DNA of 64,000 bases. It comes from Holophagales bacterium (GTDB lineage: Bacteria > Acidobacteriota > Thermoanaerobaculia > UBA5066). Below the pieces are notes generated by a model. It did not search any database. It saw nothing but the letters and a program-made list of their open reading frames with translations, and was not told the origin of the DNA. Positions 1-8,196 of this stretch are shown here, one piece after another. The position numbers and the translations under genes were made by a program. Each line of letters starts with the position of its first letter. Positions within the stretch are counted from its first letter, which is position 1. Where the stretch lies: assembly GCA_016714815.1 (NCBI GenBank), contig JADKBZ010000007.1, positions 62,001-126,000 on the forward strand, read 5' to 3'.

Positions 1-106
1 GAGGCGGATCGGTCGCGGCCCACCAGCCGCCTGACCCGCCCTCCCGGGCCGGAGAAACCCCTTTCCATCCGATTCCCTCTCTGACTCCCTGAGGAGGGGA
101 GCATTC

Positions 107-994
107 ATGAGAGTTGGTGTGTTTGCATCGTCTCTCCTCGCGCTCCTGTGGAGCTCGGGCGCCGTCCTCGCCGCCGAAGCGGCGGACTGCGCCGGGTGCC
201 ACGAGGAGCTCGTGAAGGCGACGACGAACCAGATCCACATGCGGATCAAGCCGTTCGAGGTGAAGGGTCACCTCGTCGGCTGCGAGGGCTGCCACGGCAA
301 GGCGGATGCCCACGCCGAAGACGGCGACGCCGCGAAGGTCCACAAGCTGGGCGCGGACAAGGCGACCGACAAGGCCTGCCTGGCGTGCCACGGCCTGAAG
401 GGCTTCCCCGCGTGGAACGCCTCGACCCACGCGGCCGAGGACCTCCACTGCACCACCTGCCACTCGATCCACAAGCCGGGCAAGCCTGCCGAGACGTGCG
501 CGAAGTGCCACGGCGAGCAGCGCGCGCAGTTCGAGCTCCCCTCGCACCACCCGCTCCGCGAGGGGAAGATGACCTGCACGAGCTGCCACGAGCCGCACGC
601 GGCGACCGAGTCCCAGCTGAGGACGAAACAGCGGCTGAACGACCTCTGCACGACGTGCCACCAGGCGCAGGAAGGCCCTTACGTCTTCGAGCACGCCCCG
701 GTGCAGGAGAGCTGCGCCACGTGCCACGTCCCGCACGGGTCCGTGGCGGGCCGGCTCCTCACCGCCAACGAGCCGATGCTCTGCCTTCAGTGCCACGAGT
801 TCCACTTCCACACGGGCTACGAGGCGACCGACGGCGTCCAGATGCTCGGCGGCATCCCGCGGCAGAGCCCGAACGGCCCCGAGGGGATGAACAAGGCCTT
901 TTCGACGAAGTGCACCCAGTGCCACCCGAAGGTCCACGGCTCGGACCTCCCCTCGCAGGGGATCTCGGGCAACGGCAAGTCGCTGACGAGGTAG
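107..994 (+). CDS. Periplasmic decahaem c-type cytochrome, DmsE/MtrA family
   Basis: The 295-residue protein has a Sec signal peptide (about residues 1-22, cleavage after AVLA) and ten CXXCH haem-binding motifs, from CAGCH at 28-32 to CTQCH at 269-273. Ten haems in about 300 residues is the MtrA/DmsE/PioA architecture. In that family the cytochrome plugs into an outer-membrane barrel and carries electrons between periplasm and cell surface or an extracellular reductase. The gene directly after it, 10 bp downstream, encodes the matching MtrB/PioB-type barrel. A good ribosome site (GGAGGGGAG) lies before the ATG. No outer-surface MtrC-like cytochrome or DMSO-reductase-type enzyme is visible, so direction and partner of electron flow are unknown. 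The family call is secure; the physiological role is inferred. Confidence 0.93.
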   Translation: MRVGVFASSLLALLWSSGAVLAAEAADCAGCHEELVKATTNQIHMRIKPFEVKGHLVGCEGCHGKADAHAEDGDAAKVHKLGADKATDKACLACHGLKGFPAWNASTHAAEDLHCTTCHSIHKPGKPAETCAKCHGEQRAQFELPSHHPLREGKMTCTSCHEPHAATESQLRTKQRLNDLCTTCHQAQEGPYVFEHAPVQESCATCHVPHGSVAGRLLTANEPMLCLQCHEFHFHTGYEATDGVQMLGGIPRQSPNGPEGMNKAFSTKCTQCHPKVHGSDLPSQGISGNGKSLTR

Positions 995-1004
995 GAGACG
1001 AGAG

Positions 1005-3155
1005 ATGAAGAACCGCAGAGACACGGTCCTCGTTCTCGGCCTCGCGGCGCTCCTGGCGCCCGCCTCGCTTCTCCGGGCCGAAGAGCCCCCGACGACGACC
1101 CAGGGCTCGGTCGAGCTCGCCGGCTACGGCACGAGCGTCGACGGCTCTCCCGACAAGGCGATGGAGTACGAGCCGACGGGCAACTACCTCCCCTGGAACG
1201 TCCTCGTCTCGTCGCACGAGCACTGGGGCAGCCTCATCCTCTCGTCCGAGGGGAAGGGGAAGGGCGACCAGAAGCACCACCTCTCGCTCGACGTGCAGCG
1301 CGCGTTGCGGGTGAAGGCCGGATACGAAGAGCTGACGCACCGCCTCCCGCACGACCCGATGACGAACCTGACGGCGGCGGTCTCGGACGGCAAGTTCGTC
1401 TGGAATACCGACCTGGCTCCGCAAGCGAGCTACGCCATCTCCCATTCGACGCTCGCCGGCCGGGCCGAGCTCCAGCTCCCCTCGCTCTCGGCGGCCACCC
1501 TCGGCCTCTCCTACGGCGAGCAGCGGCGGAAGGGGCACGCCCAGCTGATGACGCTCTCGCACTGCGACAGCTGCCACGTGACGAGCCAGTCTCGCGCCGT
1601 CGACGAGAAGACGAGAGACGCCGCGGCCGACGTCCTCCTCGCCTTTCAGGGCGGCGCCGTCCGCGTCGGCTACAACCACCGCGAGCTGACGAACGGCGAC
1701 CCGTACGCCCTCTTCACGTACGACCGGGCGATGCACCCCGTCCAGCGCACGGTCATCTTCGACAACAAGCTCCAGTTCGACGCCACCGAGGGTCCCCAGA
1801 AGGTCGACTACCGGCCGGACACCCGGAAGAACACCGCGACGCTCGACGTCGCGCTCCACGATGTCGGCGGCTTCGCGATCAACGGGATCGGAGTCCTTTC
1901 CCAGACCCAGAACCGCTACGCGGGGCTCGAATCCACCTACGGCGGCGGCGCCCTGGCGCTCGCCCGAAACTGGGACTCCGGCCTTCGCCTCAGATGGCGG
2001 ACGCGCTACTACGCCCTCGAGAGCGACGACGTCTTCGTCGACAGCATCGAGCGGAAGTCCGTCGCCGGGGCCCAGTCCGGCAAGACCTACCGCGAGGTCT
2101 ACGGGTACGACCCCGACTTCCTCCGGACCTCGGCCCTCGACCGCGACGTCTACGAGTCGAACCTCGAGGCGGCCTTCCGCCTCGGCAAGAAGCTCGGTAC
2201 CGTCCGGGCGATCTGGAACTTCCAGAACGAGGCCCGGTCGAACTACGAGGTCGCCGCCGGCGAGAAGACGACGGCGACGAACGTCCTCGGCCTCTCCTGG
2301 CGGGCCCAGGTCGCCAAGGGGTTCCGGCTCTCCGCCGACTACCGCCACGGCGACGCCTCGCACGCGTTCATGACCGTCGACACGACCTGCTCGCAGCTCT
2401 TCTTCCCGACGTCGGGGACGAGCGGCCTCGACCCGAAGCTCGCCCAGTACTGGCTGTCTCACGACGCGCGGACCGGCGACGGCACGGCGGACCCCTCGAA
2501 ATGGGACGAGATCAAGGCCGGGCTGTCGTGGATCTCCGGCAGCTACGGCCTCACGGCCAACTACCGCTACTGGTCGGGCAGCAACGAGGACGGGGACTTC
2601 ACCGACTGGTCGCGCAAGAACCAGGCGGCGACGGTCACCCTCTGGTCGATGCCCGCCCAGACCTGGGACTGGTACGTCGCCTACGCCTTCCAGAAGAGCG
2701 AGCTGGGTGGACACACCTGCGTCTCGCTCTTCGATGGGTGAGCAGCGTCCATCCTATCGGGCCAGTTTGGCTCGAATGCGTCCCGGGTCACCTCCGACTC
2801 CAACAGCAGCACGTTCATGGCCGGCATCAATGTCCGACCCGCCAAACCTCTCACCATCGCGCTTCTGGCCTCGTACACCGCCTCGGACTTCGCCATGGAC
2901 CCGATGACCCTGAACGGCGGAGACTTCGCCGCCCACCACGACCTTCAGCCTTACGACTACTCGAAGACCCACTCCTTCTCCGACCTCGACGTCTCCCGCT
3001 TCGACGGGTCCGCCGAGCTCCGGTACCAGGTCACGAAGACGTTCTCGCTCCGTGGGCTCTACCGCTACGTCGACTACCAGGACGACGCCCCCTACCTCTA
3101 CGACACCACCGGAACGGTCCAGGTCGTCTCCGGCGGTTTCGGCCTCACGTTCTAG
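1005..3155 (+). CDS. MtrB/PioB-family outer-membrane porin with in-frame UGA, candidate selenoprotein
   Basis: Translation from the ATG gives a signal peptide (about 1-25) followed by alternating beta-strand sequence and a terminal Phe, as in outer-membrane barrels. It follows the decahaem gene, which identifies it as the MtrB/PioB-like sheath. Codon 579 is TGA (2739-2741). The same frame stays open for 137 more codons and ends in GGFGLTF, so the barrel is complete (716 residues) only if the TGA is read. C572 lies seven residues before the TGA. A hairpin with a G-first loop starts 16 nt after it (see 2739-2774). A CDSCH motif at 187-191 may bind haem. Selenocysteine insertion is my inference. 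A nonsense mutation or a TGG/TGC sequencing error would also give this pattern. The family call is firm and the selenoprotein call moderate. Confidence 0.75.
2739..2774 (+). promoter_or_regulatory. Candidate bacterial SECIS after UGA in the porin gene
   Basis: After TGA 2739-2741, bases 2758-2764 pair with 2768-2774 (CGGGCCA with TGGCTCG, seven pairs including one G-U) around the loop GTT. The loop begins with G and starts 23 nt after the UGA. The published bacterial SECIS model asks for a short stem, a 3-14 nt loop with G in its first two bases, and 16-37 nt between UGA and loop. All are met. In GC-rich DNA such hairpins also arise by chance, so this supports but does not prove selenocysteine insertion. 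Confidence 0.5.
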
Positions 3156-3180
3156 CCCCGAGTCGTTCCACGGATTCCGG

Positions 3181-3213
3181 GGGCCCCGCCGAAAGGCGGG
3201 GCCCTTTCTCGTT
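3181..3213 (+). terminator. Rho-independent terminator after the porin gene
   Basis: A perfect 10-bp GC stem (3181-3190 with 3195-3204) closes a GAAA tetraloop and is followed on the plus strand by TTTCTCGTTTC. It lies 25 bp after the porin stop, in the convergent gap before the 3' end of the chaperone operon at 3260. The minus side lacks a T tract, so it acts mainly on the plus transcript. Confidence 0.85.
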
Positions 3214-3259
3214 TCGGCCGCCGCGAGGAGTCGCGCTTTCGCCAGCAGCGGGCCCGGAC

Positions 3260-5452
3260 CTATTCCGAGCCGGCCTCTCCGCGGCCCGCGAGCCAGGCGG
3301 CGACGAGCGCCTCCACCTCCCGGGCGACCTCCCGCGCGCCGAGAGGGCCGACGCGCAGAGACGAGAGGAGCGGGGCGGCGACGTCGGCGGGCGGCACCGG
3401 CCTCCCCTGCCGCCGCAGCCGTTCGCCGATCTCGTCGACGAGCCTCGTGACGAGACGGGGCCAGGCGGCGGCGTCGAGCGGCCCGAACGAGACGACCTGC
3501 CCGATCCGCCCGAGGAGCTCCGGGCGCAGGTGGCGCGCCAGGACCGCGATGGCGTCGTTCGACGCGGGGGCCTGGCCCTCGCCGAAGCCGACGGGACGCC
3601 CCTTCGCCACCGACGCGGTGAGGTTCGAGGTGAGGACGACGATCGCGTCGCGGAACGAGGCGGGCCGGCCCATCCCGTCGGTGAGCCTCCCCTCGTCGAG
3701 GATCTGCAGGAGGAGGTCGAGCACGGCGGGGTGCCCCTTCTCCACCTCGTCGAAGAGGACGACCGAGGCCGGCCGCCTGCGGAGGGCCGAGGGAAGAAAG
3801 CCGGGCTCGTCGGACCTGACGTAGCCGGGCGGGGCGCCGAGGAGGCGCGCCATCTGGTGCCTCTCGGCGTACTCCGACAGGTCGACGGTGACGAGCGCCT
3901 CGGGCTCGCCGAAGAGGTGGGCGGCGATCTCCTTCGCCGTCGCCGTCTTCCCGACACCGGTCGGCCCGGTGAAGAGGAAGGAGGCGACGGGGCGGCGCGG
4001 GTCCGCGACGCCCGAGAGCGCGGACCGGAGGTGGCGGCTCACGAGGCCGATCGCCTCCTCCTGCCCGACGACCCGCGCCAGCAGGTGCGCCTCGAGGCCG
4101 GCCACGAGGCCGGCGGGAGAGAGGCCCACGAGCGCCTCGGGGAGGGCGCAGCGGGTGGCGACGACCCGGGCGACCACGCGGGGCGTCACGACGCGCGGCG
4201 TCGCCGCGTCGACGAGCCGCCCCGGGGTGATGGTGGGGACGGCCACCTCGGCGCACGCCTGATCGAGGAGGTCGAGCGCCTTGTCGGGCAGGCGTCGGTC
4301 GGGCAGGTGGCGTATCGCGAGGTCGACCGCCGCCGCGAGCGCCTCTTCGGCGATGGCGAGCGAGTGGTGGGTCTCGAGGCCGGTCCTGAGACCGCGGAGG
4401 ACCTCGAGCGCCTCGTCGCGAGACGGCTCCTCGATCCGGAGGACCTCGAAGCGGCGCTCGAAGGCCTCCTGCCGGGCGATGTACTTCTCGTATTCCTGGG
4501 TCGTCGTAGCACCGATCATCCGGATCTCGCCGCGCGCCAGCGGAGGCTTGAGCATGTTCGAGAGGTCGGCCCCGGGCTGTCCCCCTCCGAGCACGGTGTG
4601 CAGCTCGTCGACGAAGAGGACGAGGCGGTCGTCGGCCCGCGCCTCCGCGAGGACCGCCTCGACCCGGGCTTCCAGCTCGCCACGGTGCCCGGTGCCGGAG
4701 AGAAGCTCGGTCGTTCCCAGCTCGACGATCCGGATCCCCTCGAGCGCGGGAACGGCGCCGGGAATGGCGACGAGCCGCGCGAGCCCCTCGACGATCGCCG
4801 TCTTTCCGACGCCCGCGTCCCCCACCAGGAGGGCGTTCGGCTTGTGCTTGCGCGTGAGCGTCCGGGCGAGGCGCCGGATCTCGTCGTGCCGGCCGACGAC
4901 GACCGGGAGGTCGCCGCGACGGGCCTTCTCGGTCAGGTCGCGACCGAGCCGCTCGAGGATTCCTCCGCCCGCCGCCCGGGCCGGTGCGGCCTCCCGCTTC
5001 CGCTCCCCTCTGTCGTCAGGGTCCGCTCCGGGCGCCCCGAGCGTTTCCTGGAGAGCCGCCGCCAGGTGCGCGAGGGCGACGGACGAGGCCCCCTCCGCGG
5101 CGGCGCGTTCCGCCGCCCGGGCGAACGTCCCGACGGCCTCGGCGGATCGGTGGAGGACCGCAGGGCTTCCAGGCCCGTCGGGAAGGGTCGCCTCGAGAGC
5201 CCGGCACGACGCGGAGGGGTCGATCCCTCGCGCCGCCAGATGCGCGGCGAGGCTCTCCAGCTCGGCGAAGAGCTCGCTCCGTCCCGGCGCATCCCCTCCC
5301 GCGAGAGCCCGCAGGGCGGCACGGTCGAGCCGGGCGAGCTTGAGGACGGCGAGCCAGAGGTGGGCCGGTTCGATCGCCCCGGCCCCGCGGCGGCGCGCCT
5401 CTCCTTCGGCGCCGCGCCGAGCCAGGACGAGCCCGAAGGAGACGGCTCTCAT
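3260..5452 (-). CDS. Clp/Hsp100 AAA+ ATPase, ClpC-like, last gene of the chaperone operon
   Basis: The 730-residue protein has two AAA+ modules: Walker A GDAGVGKT at 211-218 with Walker B LVLFVDE about 277-283, and Walker A GPTGVGKT about 496-503 with VVLFDE about 564-569. An N-terminal alpha-helical region (1-150) resembles a divergent Clp N domain. Only about 50 residues separate the two modules, so the long coiled-coil M domain of ClpB disaggregases is absent. VGF at about 621-623 falls where ClpC carries its ClpP-binding VGF loop, upstream of the conserved LRPELLGRI. It therefore looks like an unfoldase that could feed ClpP rather than a ClpB. The ATG overlaps the upstream TPR gene stop (ATGA), implying translational coupling. 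ATPase activity is expected; ClpP docking is inference from one motif. Confidence 0.88.
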   Translation of the reverse strand: MRAVSFGLVLARRGAEGEARRRGAGAIEPAHLWLAVLKLARLDRAALRALAGGDAPGRSELFAELESLAAHLAARGIDPSASCRALEATLPDGPGSPAVLHRSAEAVGTFARAAERAAAEGASSVALAHLAAALQETLGAPGADPDDRGERKREAAPARAAGGGILERLGRDLTEKARRGDLPVVVGRHDEIRRLARTLTRKHKPNALLVGDAGVGKTAIVEGLARLVAIPGAVPALEGIRIVELGTTELLSGTGHRGELEARVEAVLAEARADDRLVLFVDELHTVLGGGQPGADLSNMLKPPLARGEIRMIGATTTQEYEKYIARQEAFERRFEVLRIEEPSRDEALEVLRGLRTGLETHHSLAIAEEALAAAVDLAIRHLPDRRLPDKALDLLDQACAEVAVPTITPGRLVDAATPRVVTPRVVARVVATRCALPEALVGLSPAGLVAGLEAHLLARVVGQEEAIGLVSRHLRSALSGVADPRRPVASFLFTGPTGVGKTATAKEIAAHLFGEPEALVTVDLSEYAERHQMARLLGAPPGYVRSDEPGFLPSALRRRPASVVLFDEVEKGHPAVLDLLLQILDEGRLTDGMGRPASFRDAIVVLTSNLTASVAKGRPVGFGEGQAPASNDAIAVLARHLRPELLGRIGQVVSFGPLDAAAWPRLVTRLVDEIGERLRRQGRPVPPADVAAPLLSSLRVGPLGAREVAREVEALVAAWLAGRGEAGSE

Positions 5453-8196
5453 CCTGCCACCTCCGTAGCGGCGGCTTCGAAGTCGAGAAGGACCGCCAGC
5501 GGATCGACGCCCGAGAGCCCGACGAGGCTCACCTCTTCGAGGGTGACCTGAGCATTCTGCGGACTCGTGCTGGAGGCGGGCCACGGCCTCGGCTCGAGCG
5601 GCGGGAGCTTTGCGAGGAGCGGTACCAGGTCGATTGCGGGAAGCCGGAGGGACGCCCTCACGGCCTGCTCCGGCTCCCCGTCCGGAACGGGCGCGACATC
5701 TGTCCCGGCGACGGGCTGGAGCGGCGGCAGGGGAAGCCCGGCGAGCCTTCCGAGCGCGGTCTCGGTCCCGAGCGCCTCGACGGCCTGAGGGAACGTGATC
5801 CTGCTTCCCCAGCCGAAGAGGGCACCGACGACGAGCGGTAGCGCGGTGGCCGCCCCGGTCACGTCCGCGTCGGAGAACGCCAAGAGAAGGAGGGTCGCCG
5901 CGGAGCCGGAGAGGAGCGCGAGCGCCGTCCGCTCGACTGGCTCGAGCGCGGCAGGATCGGCGGCGGCGGCGATCCGGGCGAGAGAGCTCGCGACGGCGGA
6001 GAGCTTCTCCTCCAGCGCGGACGTCGCACCGGCCCTGGCCCTCTGGACGCGCGCGGCCAGGACCGGGAGGCGCTTCAGCGGATCGACGCCGCCGAAGGGC
6101 TCCCCGTCGGGTCCGTCGGCCCCCTCCAGCAGATCGGGGATCTCCAGTGCGAGCTGCGGATCGGGGTTGCGGGGGACGAGGAGGGGCCGGGACTCCTCGC
6201 GCAGGAGGTCGCGGAGGAGGCGGAAGATCCGCCCCTGCCCGCCCGTCCGGGCCGCCTCGGCGAGGAAGATCCTCTTCGCCTCCAGGTGTCTGCCCGTCTC
6301 GAGGTAGCGCGCGCCGAGAGCCGCCTGGATCGCGGGAGAGGCGAGACCGTGCCGCTGCGCCACGTCGAGTAGGGCGAAGGCCCGATCCGAGCCTTCCCGG
6401 GCCAGGATGACGCCGAGGAGGGCCGCGGCCGGGGCCAGCTCGGCGTCGGCCGCGAGCGCCTCGTCGAGGAGCCGCCGAACGCGTGCGAGCCCCTCGGCTG
6501 GCTGGCCCGTCCTCCTCCATTCCTCGAGGCGGGCGACCGCGACGAGATAGCTCACCTCGGCCGTCCTTCGGGCACGGCTCTGGCCGGGGAGCGCCGGAGG
6601 CGCCGAGCGGGAGAAGCCGTCGAGGAAAGCGATCCGGCCGCTCACCCCTCCACCGGCCGCCTCGGACCATCCGGCGGCGAACCGGAGCTGGTCCTCGAGG
6701 ACGGCGACGCGGGAAGCGAGGTCCGGCGCCGCCCTCCTGGTGTCCGCCAGCGTGCGAGCGGCCAGCGGAAGGTCCTTCCGAAGGAGCGCCTGCTGGCACG
6801 TCCGGAGCCAGAGATGGCGGCGGGTCTCGGCCACCTCGGCCGAGAGGGAGGGGTCCTGCGCGGCGAAGTCGAGCTCGCGCAGCCCGTCGAGCGGTTTCCC
6901 GGAGTCGGCGAGGTGGCGCGCCTGCTCGAGCCGGGCGAGCGGGAGGAGCCTCGTCCCGACGAGAGCCGCGGTCGCCTCGGGCCAGAGCCCCTCCGCGAGG
7001 GCGGCGTAGCCGGCGAGGAAGCGTTGGAGGGCCGTCGGCGGCGCGGGCGCCGCCTTCAGGACGAGCCGTCCACGCGCCGTCGCCCCGAACGCGATGCTCG
7101 CGTAGGCCGAGAGAGTCGCCGCGGCAGAGCGCTCCGCGGCGTCGGGAATCGCCCGGAGCGCCTCGGGCGGAAGCGCCGCGCGGACCACGCCGTACCGACC
7201 CTGGGCAAACGCGAGGGAGAGCCGGTGGAGGCGCGCGGGGGGGTGCTCTTCCGGAAAGGTCGCGAGGAGCCCGTCCGCCCGCTCGAGGTCTCCCTCCTCC
7301 ATCGCGAGGCTGGCGGCCAGGAGCACGAGCTCCGGGTCCTCCGGCGCGGCCGCGAGCGCCTTGCCGAGGAGCGCGGACGCCTCGTCGCGACGCCCGAGCT
7401 GTCGGAGCGCGGCGACCCCGAGGCAGGCGATCGCCCTGGAGACACGGGGAGAGAAGGAGGCCGCCGGCACGGCCGGCAGGAGGCTCGCGAGGTCGGCGGA
7501 CCGCGCGGCCTCGGCAAGGCGGGAGATGAGCGCCCACCAGAGCGGCTCCACGGCGGGTCCGGTCCCGAGGAGCCGAAGGCTGCGGACGGCGGCCGGGAGG
7601 TCGAGCCGAGACGTCGCCCCCCGCACGAGGAGGACGTGGCCCTCCCGCGACGATGCGAGCCACGGCTCGGAGGCCAGGAGCGCCTCCGCGTCGGCCCCCG
7701 AGGGGGACGGGACCGACGACGCGAGAAGCCCCAGCATGACCTGCCGGCGCAGCGTCTCGTCGGCGATCCCTTCCGAGGTCGCGAGCCGCAGGCGTTCCGC
7801 TCCCCGGGCGAGGTTCCCCGCCCGAAGGGCCGCGAGGCCCTGCCGGGCGCGCACCGCGGTCAGCAGCGGCTTCACGTCGTCCTGCTTCTTCTGGAGAAGC
7901 GAGGCCAGGAGCCGTTCCGCCTCGTCGAGCTCGCCGCGGGCCGCGTGGATCGCCGCCTGGACACGCTGCGCACCGGTGCTGCTGCGCCTCGCCGGGGAGA
8001 GCCGGGCGAGGGTGGAGGCCGCCTCGCCGGGCTGGTCCGCGCGGACGAGGGCAACGGCCCGGGCGAGCCAGAGGTGGTCCGCCGTCGCCGGCCCGTCCGC
8101 GTCGGCGATCAGGGCCTCGGAAAGGAGGCTCGCTCCCTTCGCCCCTTCGCCTCGGGCGAGCGCTTCGCCGGCCCGCGCCAGGTCGGCTCGGGCCAT
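5449..8196 (-). CDS. Large TPR-like repeat protein with a hydrophobic central segment
   Basis: The 915-residue, Ala/Leu/Arg-rich protein consists mostly of degenerate TPR-type helical hairpins over its first 600 or so residues. A hydrophobic stretch (about 735-785, around LLSGSAATLLLLAF and ALPLVVGALFGW) could form two membrane helices. I recognise no enzymatic motif. It begins with ATG overlapping the stop of the pseudokinase gene and its own stop overlaps the Clp ATG, so it is an integral member of the chaperone operon. TPR scaffolds commonly bind Hsp70 or Hsp100 partners; a role tethering the machine to the membrane is inference. Confidence 0.8.
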   Translation of the reverse strand: MARADLARAGEALARGEGAKGASLLSEALIADADGPATADHLWLARAVALVRADQPGEAASTLARLSPARRSSTGAQRVQAAIHAARGELDEAERLLASLLQKKQDDVKPLLTAVRARQGLAALRAGNLARGAERLRLATSEGIADETLRRQVMLGLLASSVPSPSGADAEALLASEPWLASSREGHVLLVRGATSRLDLPAAVRSLRLLGTGPAVEPLWWALISRLAEAARSADLASLLPAVPAASFSPRVSRAIACLGVAALRQLGRRDEASALLGKALAAAPEDPELVLLAASLAMEEGDLERADGLLATFPEEHPPARLHRLSLAFAQGRYGVVRAALPPEALRAIPDAAERSAAATLSAYASIAFGATARGRLVLKAAPAPPTALQRFLAGYAALAEGLWPEATAALVGTRLLPLARLEQARHLADSGKPLDGLRELDFAAQDPSLSAEVAETRRHLWLRTCQQALLRKDLPLAARTLADTRRAAPDLASRVAVLEDQLRFAAGWSEAAGGGVSGRIAFLDGFSRSAPPALPGQSRARRTAEVSYLVAVARLEEWRRTGQPAEGLARVRRLLDEALAADAELAPAAALLGVILAREGSDRAFALLDVAQRHGLASPAIQAALGARYLETGRHLEAKRIFLAEAARTGGQGRIFRLLRDLLREESRPLLVPRNPDPQLALEIPDLLEGADGPDGEPFGGVDPLKRLPVLAARVQRARAGATSALEEKLSAVASSLARIAAAADPAALEPVERTALALLSGSAATLLLLAFSDADVTGAATALPLVVGALFGWGSRITFPQAVEALGTETALGRLAGLPLPPLQPVAGTDVAPVPDGEPEQAVRASLRLPAIDLVPLLAKLPPLEPRPWPASSTSPQNAQVTLEEVSLVGLSGVDPLAVLLDFEAAATEVAG

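Noticed and set aside
1..106. Gene end or promoter at the left edge
   Set aside because: No convincing frame or promoter pair beyond the ribosome site of the decahaem gene.
759..2714. Long open frame antisense to the porin gene
   Set aside because: Arg/Val/Gly-rich, low-complexity translation without motifs; a shadow caused by high GC content. Similar long antisense or out-of-frame stretches occur over most genes here.
3260..5452. ClpV of a type VI secretion system
   Set aside because: No Tss genes, Hcp or VgrG in the window; FHA and kinase also occur in T6SS loci but the partners here are chaperones.
1994..5551. Very long plus-strand open frame across the terminator and Clp gene
   Set aside because: It runs through a rho-independent terminator and the reverse complement of AAA+ motifs; no protein signature.
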